NCBI GenBank assembly: GCA_018266835.1
Contig: JAFDZP010000003.1
Location: 314,345 to 378,344, forward strand
Reading direction: 5' to 3'
Length of the DNA stretch: 64,000 nucleotides
DNA from: Bacteroidota bacterium
GTDB taxonomy: Bacteria; Bacteroidota; Ignavibacteria; Tepidaquicellales; Tepidaquicellaceae
The notes beneath the pieces were generated by a model. That model ran no database searches and was not told where the DNA came from. It saw only the letters and a list, made by a program, of their open reading frames with translations. Both the position numbers and the translations under genes were made by a program. Shown here piece after piece: positions 1 through 7,696 of the stretch. Position 1 is the first letter of the stretch. Each line of letters opens with the position of its first letter.

Positions 1-1607
1 ACTATTGAATCCCCGGTGAGACCCAGCTGATGCGCAATGGAATCCAGTCTGCTTTTTGTAAAAGTAATAGCCGTATCCTGCCCATTGTGATTTGAAAGAT
101 AATAATTTTCAGTTGATGCGCCGTTCTTCTTTATTCTGAATTTATAAGTAATATTAACGCCTCCGATAGACGAGTTTGTCCAGTTAAAATTTACCTTCGA
201 TGTATCGTTTGGATTCGTAATTATAGTTTGTATTACATCACTCGTTAAACTAAATCCTGATAAAACGCTTCCGTTCACTTTTATATAATCAGTCTTTGTA
301 AGAGAATCAGAGCCGAATGCGTTTGATACTTTTAACTTCACAGTGTAATATCCGACTGTATTAAAAGTTATAAAAGGATTTGGTACATCAAAAGAATAAT
401 TTTGCGGACCGGTAATAGTCCACTGATATGTAGTTGGATTATTGGAAGCGCAATCAATTAGCTGCGCAGTGTTTCCGTTGTAATAAATTGTACCGTTCGT
501 CATAAAATCTGCTTTAGGTGCAGCATTCTGCGGCGGAGCATATCTCAGAACATAAAGCCCGCGGGTTCTATCAGATGCAATAATTTTTCCCGAAGGAAAC
601 ATATAAACTCCCCAGCATCCGTTAAATTCATTGGAATTGTTTTCAGGATATGTATCGTACCATCCCATCTCAACAGGATTTGAAGGAGTAGAAACATCTA
701 ACAATTTTACTCCTGCAGTATAATAAGCAACCGCTAACTGATTTCCGTACAGCTCAACATTGTGTATAATACAATTTGAAAAAATATTTGACGGTGCCCA
801 TGTATTTGCCAGAATAATATTTGAGAGGTCCTGCACATTCCAGATTTTCAATCTTCCGGGAGGTGTTGATGTTTCATCGGTAACAAAAGCAAACTTTCTG
901 CCCGGAGTTATTGCGCAATTATGAGGGAAAGGATTCTGACCGTTAGTCCAGTTTGTAATATTTGTAAGATTGTTTTTGTTTGCCGCATTAATAATTGAAA
1001 CCTTACCGTCATAAATATTCGCAGCCCAAATAGTATCGTTTATAACTCTGCAATCGTGCACATAATAATCGTTCCATTTACCTCTAAGCACAGGAACTTC
1101 CGGATTTACCGATAAATCAAGCACTGCTATACCGTGCCCGAAAGTTGCATTAGCTCCGTTAAGATAAAGGTAAGGTCCTGATTGTTGAATTGAGTGAGTT
1201 GTAGTGTGATCTGTTGCATGGAACTCTCCCACATATGTAACAGAGTTTGGCAGCCCGGCTAAGTCAAAAATCTGCACTCCCATTCCTCCTTCAGAAACAA
1301 CATAAGCATAATGTGAATAAGTTTTCATTTCGCGCCACTGACTAAACACACCGCTTAAGGCAGCGCAAACTCGTATATTCGTTGAATCTGTAATATCTAT
1401 AAAGTAAGTATTTCCTACTCCTCCAAGGATAGCGTATTCTCTTCCATTTGCAGAGTATCCCCAAAGCGCAGAATAATTGATGCCTGAATTTCCATTGAGG
1501 GGGTTTGATTTTCCGATTAATCTGATATTTTTGCCCTGAGAAAAACTTTCTTGAAAATTTAATACGAGGGATACTAAAACTAAGAGGGTGAAAAAAATTC
1601 TATTCAT
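1..1607 (-). CDS. Choice-of-anchor B family secreted protein with PKD domain (3' end beyond window)
   Basis: The reading frame is open from an ATG at 1607 (protein MNRIFFTLLVLV...) to the window edge, giving 535 codons without a stop; the C-terminus lies outside. A signal peptide of about 23 residues ends near ESFSQ. The next part contains GYSANGREYAILGG, YFIDITDSTNIRV and repeated 'VQIFDL', 'IAVLDLS', 'VKLLDVS' strands, which fit the choice-of-anchor B family (LVIVD-like beta-propeller repeats). A PKD-like domain follows at roughly residues 360-445 (ADFMTNG, YQWTITGP, VGYYTVKLKVSN), then a fibronectin-like stretch. Family knowledge says such proteins are exported and carry different C-terminal anchors; a T9SS sorting domain just beyond position 1 is my inference from the neighbours. 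No enzymatic function is evident. Confidence 0.8.
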   Translation of the reverse strand, partial: MNRIFFTLLVLVSLVLNFQESFSQGKNIRLIGKSNPLNGNSGINYSALWGYSANGREYAILGGVGNTYFIDITDSTNIRVCAALSGVFSQWREMKTYSHYAYVVSEGGMGVQIFDLAGLPNSVTYVGEFHATDHTTTHSIQQSGPYLYLNGANATFGHGIAVLDLSVNPEVPVLRGKWNDYYVHDCRVINDTIWAANIYDGKVSIINAANKNNLTNITNWTNGQNPFPHNCAITPGRKFAFVTDETSTPPGRLKIWNVQDLSNIILANTWAPSNIFSNCIIHNVELYGNQLAVAYYTAGVKLLDVSTPSNPVEMGWYDTYPENNSNEFNGCWGVYMFPSGKIIASDRTRGLYVLRYAPPQNAAPKADFMTNGTIYYNGNTAQLIDCASNNPTTYQWTITGPQNYSFDVPNPFITFNTVGYYTVKLKVSNAFGSDSLTKTDYIKVNGSVLSGFSLTSDVIQTIITNPNDTSKVNFNWTNSSIGGVNITYKFRIKKNGASTENYYLSNHNGQDTAITFTKSRLDSIAHQLGLTGDSI

Positions 1608-1717
1608 TTGCGGTAGATATAAATATAAAAAAAGAACTTTTGGTTGGTAATAATAAAATACAATTACTAAATCAAAAGTTCAAATGTTTTGGATAAACTA
1701 TAAAAAAAACTAAATAT

Positions 1718-2407
1718 TTATTTATCGAATATTAGCACCATAGGATCTAAAGGAACATTTATTTCATATTTATCGACAGTTCCCAGAATTCCACCTTTTT
1801 CATTGTAATAAGGTAATTTTAAATTTGTGCCCGGTACAGTTTTATATTTATCATAGAATATTTTTACTGAGTTCATACCCGGAGTTTCTACCATAACTAA
1901 ATAGAAAGAGTCCTTACTAAAATATTGAATATTCTTTTCCTGACCGTTACGTGTGAATTTAATTTTATATGTATCCGTTCCGTTAATCTTTTCCTCTCCA
2001 AGCAGTTCAGTTTTTATTCCTCTGCTTTCCATATCGCTAAGGTAAAAATATGTTCCGTCTTCAATAGCCGGTAATAGTGATTCGACTGTTGCCATAGAGA
2101 GACTCGATTTTACTCCGTTCTGAACAGTCCACCCTGATTTAGTATCGAAGTATGTTTTTATATCATAATCTATTCCGCTTACATGAGCAAACTGGTACTT
2201 TTCAACAGCATCTTCGTAAGCTAAAAGGTCGTAAGTATTTAATCCTGAGATTGCTTTCCCATACAGAGTTAATTGTTTTATTTTTTTTACTTCATCAATT
2301 CCGCCAATAGCTGAAATATATTTTTGTACAATTTCATCAGATGTTAGTGTCTGAGAGAATAAATTTGATGTGAGAACTAAAAATATAAAAATGTAAATTT
2401 TTTTCAT
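1718..2407 (-). CDS. Exported protein of unknown function, tandem paralogue 1
   Basis: A 229-residue protein with a clear signal peptide (MKKIYIFIFLVLTSNLFSQ) and no membrane span after it. Its mature start, TLTSDEIVQKYISAIGG, and mid-protein features (EDGTYFYLSDMESRGIKTELLGEEKI) are nearly the same in the next gene at 2490-3188, so the two arose by tandem duplication. The N-terminal 'DEIVxKYIxAIGG' segment resembles the small LolA-like/outer-membrane-lipoprotein-sorting-like domains found alone or fused to M16 peptidases in Bacteroidota; this is a resemblance by eye, not a firm assignment. There is no lipobox cysteine. It probably acts in the periplasm or at the outer membrane. The function is unknown. 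Confidence 0.85.
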   Translation of the reverse strand: MKKIYIFIFLVLTSNLFSQTLTSDEIVQKYISAIGGIDEVKKIKQLTLYGKAISGLNTYDLLAYEDAVEKYQFAHVSGIDYDIKTYFDTKSGWTVQNGVKSSLSMATVESLLPAIEDGTYFYLSDMESRGIKTELLGEEKINGTDTYKIKFTRNGQEKNIQYFSKDSFYLVMVETPGMNSVKIFYDKYKTVPGTNLKLPYYNEKGGILGTVDKYEINVPLDPMVLIFDK

Positions 2408-2489
2408 TTTTGAGATAAGTATTAATTTAAAATTTAATCATTACACTCAAAAAAATAAATAAAGTTTCATTGGATTTTAAGAATAAAAT

Positions 2490-3188
2490 TTACTTATTTC
2501 CTAAAACAATTTTTGGTTCTACGGGCATATTAATTTCGTATTTATCAATTGTACATTTTAATGGACCTCTTTCAATCCCATACGGCAAAATTAACTTTGT
2601 ACCGGGTACTTCCTTAAAATCAGTGTTATTTACAATTATAAGATTACCTTTGCTCGAAATAGATTCTACTCTTATAGGATAAAAAGTGTTCTTATCAATA
2701 TACTGAGTATTTTTATCTGTACCTTTATGAGTGAATTTAACTTTATAACAGTCTTTGCCGTCAATTTTTTCTTCACCTAAAACCTCGGTTTTAATACCTT
2801 TTCCTTCCATATCTGCCAAATAAAAATATGTTCCGTCTTCCACCGTTATTTTTATTGTATTCATTTGTTCAGGAGTAATATCTTCTTTAGCTCCGTTTTG
2901 CGAAACCCAGCCAGCAGTCATATCATAATAATTGGCAGCGGAAAAACCTTCACCGGTTACCAGGGAAAACATACATTTTTGAACAGCATCTTCATAGAAA
3001 ATAACATCAGCCGTTACATGTCCCATAATAACAGCTTTTCCGGTGATTGATAACTGATTGATTTTTTTAAGCTCTGAAGTTCCGCCGATAGCAGAAATAT
3101 ATTTCTGAACTATTTCATCTGAGGTTAAAGTCTGAGAGAATGCGCTTGAAAATAGGAATAAACAAAGAAGAGTGTAAATTTTTTTCAT
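2490..3188 (-). CDS. Exported protein of unknown function, tandem paralogue 2
   Basis: A 232-residue paralogue of the gene at 1718-2407, 82 bases upstream of it on the same strand. It has a signal peptide ending FSSAFSQ and the same mature start TLTSDEIVQKYISAIGG, then diverges in the middle (ISITGKAVIMGHVTADVIFYEDAVQKC-like stretch) and converges again at EDGTYFYLADMEGKGIKTEVLGEEKI and at a C-terminal 'TIDKYEINMPVEP' block. The conserved blocks look like strands of an open beta-barrel of the LolA type, but this is inference. It is probably co-transcribed with its neighbour. No catalytic motif is seen and the function is unknown. Confidence 0.85.
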   Translation of the reverse strand: MKKIYTLLCLFLFSSAFSQTLTSDEIVQKYISAIGGTSELKKINQLSITGKAVIMGHVTADVIFYEDAVQKCMFSLVTGEGFSAANYYDMTAGWVSQNGAKEDITPEQMNTIKITVEDGTYFYLADMEGKGIKTEVLGEEKIDGKDCYKVKFTHKGTDKNTQYIDKNTFYPIRVESISSKGNLIIVNNTDFKEVPGTKLILPYGIERGPLKCTIDKYEINMPVEPKIVLGNK

Positions 3189-3272
3189 AAAGTTATTGTT
3201 GTAAAGTTTGAATTACTAAATAAGACTTATATTTTACCCCAAAAGTTTCAGATATTGGGCTCACTAATTGAG

Positions 3273-3303
3273 TTTATTTTACAAATTTAAAGAATTATCT
3301 TTG
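3273..3303 (+). promoter_or_regulatory. Putative Bacteroidota-type promoter for the mutase gene
   Basis: TATCTTTG at 3296-3303 matches the Bacteroidota -7 element TAnnTTTG. TTTA at 3273-3276, exactly 19 bases upstream, is one base from the -33 element TTTG. Transcription would start near 3310, leaving a leader of about 38 bases before the ATG at 3348. Pattern match only. Confidence 0.4.
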
Positions 3304-3347
3304 CCCTACTTCTTTTTGAACTTAAATTCTACACATCCATATAAAAA

Positions 3348-5009
3348 ATGAGCAATATAGAACCTAAAAAGAGCGCTTCAAAAGCAGAGTGGAACGAAAC
3401 TGCTAAATCCCAGAAAACAAACGGAATGAAATTCACTTCCCTATCGGGAAGAGAGCTTGATATCTGTTACACTCCTGAAGATACGAAGGAAACGAATTAC
3501 TATAATGAGATTGGATACCCGGGCGAATACCCTTATACAAGGGGCATTCACCATAATATGTACAGAGGAAAATTATGGACGATGAGGCAGTTTGCAGGAT
3601 TCGGAACTCCCGAAGACACAAACCAAAGGTTCAAATATTTGCTTGAGCACGGACAGACAGGTCTATCTACAGCATTTGATATGCCGACACTTATGGGTTG
3701 GGATGCAGATGCGCCGCTTGCAGAAGGTGAAGTCGGTATCTGCGGAGTATCGGTTTCTTCATTAGCCGATATGGAAAGATTGTTCGATGGAATTCCGCTT
3801 GATAAAGTTTCTACTTCGATGACAATTAATTCGCCTTGTATAATGGCATACGCTTTTTATTTAGCTGTTGCTGAAAAGCAGGGAGTAGCATTCAATAAGT
3901 TAAGAGGAACATTACAAAACGATATCTTAAAAGAATACATAGCCCAGAAAGAATATATTTATCCTCCGAAACAATCAATGAGAATTATTACTGACATGAT
4001 GGAGTATTCTACAACCGAAGTTCCGCAGTTCAATCCTGTTTCTGTCAGCGGATATCACATAAGAGAGGCCGGCTCGACAGCAGCGCAGGAACTTGCATTC
4101 ACACTTGCAGACGGATTTGCTTATGTAGAGCATTGTATAGAAAGAGGAATGGATGTAGATGCATTCGCTCCGAGAATTTCTCACTTCTTTAATTCACATT
4201 TAGATTTTTTTGAAGAGATTGCAAAGTTCAGAGCAGCAAGAAGAATTTATGCAAAGAGAATGAAGAATAAGTACGGCGCAAAAAATCCGAAATCATGGGT
4301 ATTAAGATTCCACACACAAACAGCAGGATGCTCACTTACAGCTCAGCAGCCTGAAAATAATATTGTAAGAACTGCAATCGAGGCTTTAGCAGCAGTGCTT
4401 GGCGGAACGCAGTCATTACATACAAACTCAATGGATGAAACGCTTGCATTACCATCCGATAAAGCAGTGAAAATCGCATTAAGAACTCAGCAAATAATTG
4501 CTCACGAACATGGAGTAATAAACGTAGCTGACCCGTTAGGCGGAAGCTATTACATTGAAAAATTAACTGATGATATAGAAGCAGAAGCAAACAGATATTT
4601 TGATCTGATAGAAGCACAGGGCGGAGTTATTCCATGTATAGAAAACGGATTCTTCCAGAGAGAAATTGCAGATGCTGCATACAGATATCAGGTTGAGCTT
4701 GATAAGAAAGAAAAAATCGTTGTAGGCGTGAATGACTTTATTGAAGAAGATGAGAAGATTGATATCCCGATCTTACAAATTTCAAAAGAAGTTGAAGAAA
4801 GCCAGGTCAGATTATTAAAAGAATTAAAGGCATCAAGAAATCAGGAAGATGTTAAGACCGCTCTTGCAGAGTTGAAAAAATCTGCTGAAGATGGAACTAA
4901 CTTAATGCCAAGAGTGCTTGACTGTGCAAGAAAATATGTAACGCTCGGTGAGATGTGCGGCGAGCTGAAGGAAGTATTCGGAGTATACGAAGAAACTGCA
5001 GTGTTTTAA
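3348..5009 (+). CDS. Acyl-CoA mutase large subunit, isobutyryl-CoA mutase-like active site
   Basis: A 553-residue adenosylcobalamin-dependent acyl-CoA mutase catalytic subunit: a full TIM-barrel domain but no C-terminal B12-binding domain, so a separate cobalamin-binding subunit is needed and is not in this window. Family motifs include [46 protein letters not shown] and SGYHIREAG. Aligned by eye to the Propionibacterium methylmalonyl-CoA mutase, Tyr89 is Phe82 here, Arg207 is Gln200 and His244 is His237; the spacing between these positions is the same. Phe plus Gln is the published signature of isobutyryl-CoA mutase, whereas methylmalonyl-CoA mutase has Tyr plus Arg to hold the carboxylate. 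The 2-hydroxyisobutyryl-CoA mutase marker Asp117 is Ala109 here. I therefore infer a monocarboxylic acyl-CoA substrate. Automatic annotation would probably say methylmalonyl-CoA mutase. Confidence 0.9.
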   Translation: MSNIEPKKSASKAEWNETAKSQKTNGMKFTSLSGRELDICYTPEDTKETNYYNEIGYPGEYPYTRGIHHNMYRGKLWTMRQFAGFGTPEDTNQRFKYLLEHGQTGLSTAFDMPTLMGWDADAPLAEGEVGICGVSVSSLADMERLFDGIPLDKVSTSMTINSPCIMAYAFYLAVAEKQGVAFNKLRGTLQNDILKEYIAQKEYIYPPKQSMRIITDMMEYSTTEVPQFNPVSVSGYHIREAGSTAAQELAFTLADGFAYVEHCIERGMDVDAFAPRISHFFNSHLDFFEEIAKFRAARRIYAKRMKNKYGAKNPKSWVLRFHTQTAGCSLTAQQPENNIVRTAIEALAAVLGGTQSLHTNSMDETLALPSDKAVKIALRTQQIIAHEHGVINVADPLGGSYYIEKLTDDIEAEANRYFDLIEAQGGVIPCIENGFFQREIADAAYRYQVELDKKEKIVVGVNDFIEEDEKIDIPILQISKEVEESQVRLLKELKASRNQEDVKTALAELKKSAEDGTNLMPRVLDCARKYVTLGEMCGELKEVFGVYEETAVF

Positions 5010-5026
5010 TTTTTAATTAAAATGTT

Positions 5027-5263
5027 ATGAGCATAGCAGAGTTAAAAAAAGAAATTGTAAAGTTTGTTGAGGCATCGCAGGATGAACAAAAACTTCAATT
5101 TTTTTATCAATCTTTCAAAGTTGATTCTGATAAAGACTTTTGGGATGAACTTACAGAAGAAGAAAAAGAAGATATTCTTCAAGCGGAGAAAGAAATTGAA
5201 AGAGGTGAATTTATTGACAATGAAGTAGTAATGGACAAACTAGCTCAATGGATTTCAAAATAG
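5027..5263 (+). CDS. Type II toxin-antitoxin system antitoxin (partner of ParE-like toxin)
   Basis: A 78-residue acidic helical protein (MSIAELKKEIVKFVEAS...). Its stop overlaps the start of the RelE/ParE-like gene at 5248 by 16 bases, the usual antitoxin-then-toxin order with translational coupling. It follows the mutase by 17 bases but is functionally unrelated. The N-terminal helix 'AELKKEIVKFVEASQDEQKLQ' fits short Bacteroidota addiction-module antitoxins; the DNA-binding fold is not obvious from sequence. The C-terminal part (FIDNEVVMDKLAQWISK) would be the toxin-wrapping segment. The middle block 'WDELTEEEKEDILQAEKE' recurs in the gene at 5543. The antitoxin role rests mainly on context. 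Confidence 0.75.
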   Translation: MSIAELKKEIVKFVEASQDEQKLQFFYQSFKVDSDKDFWDELTEEEKEDILQAEKEIERGEFIDNEVVMDKLAQWISK

Positions 5264-5538
5264 TTTGGCATAGCAAAGCGATTGATGATTTAGAAAAAAT
5301 TATTATTTATCTGCAAACTAATTGGTCAACAAGGATCCGAAATAATTTTTCACGAAGTTTAAAAGACAAATTACAAACTTTAAAGAAGTTTCCTTTATCT
5401 GGAACCGCATCAGGTAAAAAACATTTTAGGAAAAAATTAATTACAAAGCATTCTTACCTAGTTTATAAAGTTTTTGAAAATAGAATAGAAATTCTATTTA
5501 TAAAAGATACACGACAGAATACCAACGCAAATAATTAA
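5248..5538 (+). CDS. RelE/ParE family toxin
   Basis: A 96-residue basic protein of the RelE/ParE superfamily. It starts MDFKIVWHSKAIDDLEKIIIYL, the typical first strand and helix 'a..DLe.I..Yl', continues with a helix pair (RIRNNFSRSLKDKLQTLKKFP), then the 'hR.l....yLVYKVFENRIEILFIKDTRQN' strand block that ends this fold. The C-terminal D-T-R-Q matches ParE-like toxins, which poison gyrase or cleave mRNA; which applies here cannot be told from sequence. It overlaps the antitoxin gene by 16 bases, so the pair is one transcription unit. Length is normal for the family and the gene looks intact. Confidence 0.88.
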   Translation: MDFKIVWHSKAIDDLEKIIIYLQTNWSTRIRNNFSRSLKDKLQTLKKFPLSGTASGKKHFRKKLITKHSYLVYKVFENRIEILFIKDTRQNTNANN

Positions 5539-5542
5539 TGCA

Positions 5543-5740
5543 ATGTCCATTAAAGAATTAAGAAAAGAGATTCACAAATTAATCGACAGCATAGAAGATA
5601 GAAATCTTCTTGAGAGCTACTACGATATGATGAAAATAGATACGGAACAGGTATCGTGGGATGACCTGACTGAAGAAGAGCAGAACGAAATAATGCAGAC
5701 AAAGAAAAATGCTGAAGATGAAGGAATTGAATTTATCTAA
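5543..5740 (+). CDS. Orphan antitoxin-like protein, paralogue of 5027-5263
   Basis: A 65-residue acidic protein starting 4 bases after the toxin stop. It shares the layout of the antitoxin at 5027: MSIxELxKEI at the start, then an 'SYYDMMKIDTEQVSWDDLTEEEQNEIMQ' block equivalent to 'FYQSFKVDSDKDFWDELTEEEKEDILQ'. It stops soon after, lacking the C-terminal segment of the first copy, and no second toxin follows; a 2TM-domain gene starts at 5770. It may be a decayed second toxin-antitoxin unit, an anti-addiction copy, or a regulator of the upstream pair. The paralogy is visible directly; the role is inference. Confidence 0.65.
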   Translation: MSIKELRKEIHKLIDSIEDRNLLESYYDMMKIDTEQVSWDDLTEEEQNEIMQTKKNAEDEGIEFI

Positions 5741-5769
5741 ATCGTTTTAATAAAATTTAATCCTTAACT

Positions 5770-6054
5770 ATGGAACTTTCACAGGAAGAATTATACAGCC
5801 GGGCTGCTGCAAAAGTAAAAGCAAGAAAATCTTTTTACATCAATCTGATTAATTATGTAATCATAAATTTGCTGCTCGCCTTGATAAATTACATTAATTA
5901 TACAGGCAACTGGTGGTTCTACTGGGTTTCCATCGGCTGGGGTATAGGAATTATGTTCCATGCATTCTCGGTTTTCGGAAAGGGCGGCTACTTCGGAGAC
6001 GACTGGGAGAAAAAGAAGATACAGGAACTGATCGAAAAAGATAAACAAAAATAA
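5770..6054 (+). CDS. 2TM domain-containing protein
   Basis: A 94-residue small membrane protein. It has an amphipathic N-terminus (ELYSRAAAKVKARKSFYINL), two hydrophobic spans (YVIINLLLALINYI and WVSIGWGIGIMFHAFSVF) joined by the aromatic turn NYTGNWWFYW, and a charged tail (GDDWEKKKIQELIEKDKQK). This is the pattern of the 2TM domain, widespread in Bacteroidota and sometimes fused to LytTR regulators or kinases. The biochemical role is not known. A strong terminator hairpin follows at 6080-6104, closing the transcription unit that may begin at the mutase. Confidence 0.85.
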   Translation: MELSQEELYSRAAAKVKARKSFYINLINYVIINLLLALINYINYTGNWWFYWVSIGWGIGIMFHAFSVFGKGGYFGDDWEKKKIQELIEKDKQK

Positions 6055-6079
6055 TTTTAAATCTAAGGAGCAAGCATAT

Positions 6080-6104
6080 AAAGGCGAATCTGATTCGCCT
6101 TTTT
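6080..6104 (+). terminator. Rho-independent terminator after the 2TM gene
   Basis: A perfect 10-base stem (AAAGGCGAAT, 6080-6089, with ATTCGCCTTT, 6093-6102) with a 3-base loop, running into TTTTT. The next gene's ATG at 6110 is only a few bases downstream, so that gene depends on read-through or a promoter inside this stretch. Confidence 0.8.
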
Positions 6105-6109
6105 CATAT

Positions 6110-7696
6110 ATGAATAGTATTCACAGTAAGAACTACATCACAATAATTTCACTCTGTCTCATCTCATTCGGGATTTATCAGATATTCAATTATTATTTTA
6201 CCCATGGAATCCTCGGAGTTCCGCTGGATGATACATGGATTCATTTCCGCTTTGCAGAAAATTTTGCAAAAGAGTTCAATTTTACTTTCAATCCGGGAGA
6301 GCCGACTGCTGGCACAACTTCTCCTCTATGGGTTGTTGTATCAGGATTGGTAAGCTTTATCTCCCCTGCTTTTATGCTGAACTCTGTAATACTCTCAGGA
6401 TTATTTTTTATCCTCAGCTGCATATTTATATATAAAATTTCTGTTACGATTTTTTTTGATTCCGATGTACTGGATTTCGAACTTGATTTCAGTCCGCTTT
6501 ATCTTGCCTTATTAGTTGCATTGCTAACAATAATGTCGGGAAGACTTGAATGGGCAGCTATGTCTGGAATGGAAACTACAATGTTTATCTTCTTCACCCT
6601 CCTTGGAATTTATTTTCATATAAAAGATATACAGAATCAGAAAATCTCTCTAATACCGTCCATTCTTTTTGCTTTATCAACTGCATCAAGACCTGAAGGA
6701 CTAATGCTGTTCGGTTTGTATTTATTCGATGCATGGACATTTTCTTTTACAGTAAAAAAAGTTTTAAAGACTACACTTGACTTAATTGCAGGTGTAATAA
6801 TTTTTGTGATAATTGCAGGTGGATATTTCTTGTTCTCTTATTATACAAGCGGCAACATTCTGCCGAATACTTTCAGAGGGCAGGGAGGAAATTTTGAATT
6901 CCTTCCGAATCTTGAATATTTAAGAATAAGTCTTGTATTATTTATTCGCGATAATCCGATAACTTGTGTACTGTATCTGTTCTCTTTCTTTTTTTACTTT
7001 GCTAATATCAGAAGATTTTTTAGCAAATTAAGGAGTTTAAATTTAATTTATTTATGGGTAATTTTGCTCCCGATAGCATCATCAATATTCGTACCTAACT
7101 GGAGACATCACGGCAGATATCTTATGCCGTTAGTTCCGTTTATAAATTTGATTTCTGTATATGCTATTTTAGTAATTCTGAATAAATACAAAAGCAAAAG
7201 TTCTTTAAAGCTATTACACAGCACAAAGTTTTTAACATCGCTGCTTTTATTTTTCTCATTCACTTATTATATAGTGTACGGAGTGGCACTTGGAAAAAAT
7301 TCAGATAACATTAACAGCCAGCAGGTGAAACTTGCTCACTGGGTAAAAGATAATGTTTCACCGAATGATGTAATTGCGCTTAATGATATCGGTGCTATTA
7401 CTTTCATATCGAAGAACAGGATAGTTGATATGGCGGGACTTGTAACTCCGCAGATACTTGACTACAGGAAATACAGACTTGAAGATAATATGGATTCCAT
7501 GCTGACTCTTTTAAAGAACAACGACGTAAAATATCTGATAATATACGACCACTGGTTCACACCTTTTTTACAAAGACACGGGAAATATTTTGAATACCTG
7601 CTTTCAGCTAAGCTTGAAGAAAATACAATCTGCGGCGGAGATGAAATGAAAGTGTATAAAGTAAACTTTTACAGGAAAGAAAATGAAAATCATTAA
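6110..7696 (+). CDS. GT-C fold membrane glycosyltransferase, AftB-like
   Basis: A 528-residue polytopic membrane protein with about ten hydrophobic spans and a C-terminal extracytoplasmic domain. After the first span comes VPLDDTWIHFRFAENFAKEF, then FNPGEPTAGTTSPLW. This 'DD..I.fR.a.N....FN.GE....TSpLW' block is typical of GT-C lipid-phosphosugar-dependent glycosyltransferases, including the mycobacterial arabinofuranosyltransferase AftB; the Asp-Asp pair is the probable catalytic/metal site in the first external loop. The C-terminal part (HWVKDNVSPNDVIALNDIGAI) is also usual for this type. The gene overlaps the downstream UbiA-like gene by 14 bases. Mycobacteria also have aftB next to ubiA, so use of a polyprenyl-phosphate pentose donor is a reasonable inference. 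Substrate and acceptor are unknown. Confidence 0.75.
   Translation: MNSIHSKNYITIISLCLISFGIYQIFNYYFTHGILGVPLDDTWIHFRFAENFAKEFNFTFNPGEPTAGTTSPLWVVVSGLVSFISPAFMLNSVILSGLFFILSCIFIYKISVTIFFDSDVLDFELDFSPLYLALLVALLTIMSGRLEWAAMSGMETTMFIFFTLLGIYFHIKDIQNQKISLIPSILFALSTASRPEGLMLFGLYLFDAWTFSFTVKKVLKTTLDLIAGVIIFVIIAGGYFLFSYYTSGNILPNTFRGQGGNFEFLPNLEYLRISLVLFIRDNPITCVLYLFSFFFYFANIRRFFSKLRSLNLIYLWVILLPIASSIFVPNWRHHGRYLMPLVPFINLISVYAILVILNKYKSKSSLKLLHSTKFLTSLLLFFSFTYYIVYGVALGKNSDNINSQQVKLAHWVKDNVSPNDVIALNDIGAITFISKNRIVDMAGLVTPQILDYRKYRLEDNMDSMLTLLKNNDVKYLIIYDHWFTPFLQRHGKYFEYLLSAKLEENTICGGDEMKVYKVNFYRKENENH

Noticed and set aside
3189..3347. Cobalamin riboswitch upstream of the mutase
   Set aside because: The 159-base spacer has no B12-box-like sequence or long stem array; only a promoter-like element is visible.
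3348..5009. Annotation as methylmalonyl-CoA mutase or 2-hydroxyisobutyryl-CoA mutase
   Set aside because: Phe82 and Gln200 differ from the Tyr/Arg of methylmalonyl-CoA mutase, and Ala109 and Phe82 differ from the Asp/Ile of the 2-hydroxyisobutyryl enzyme.
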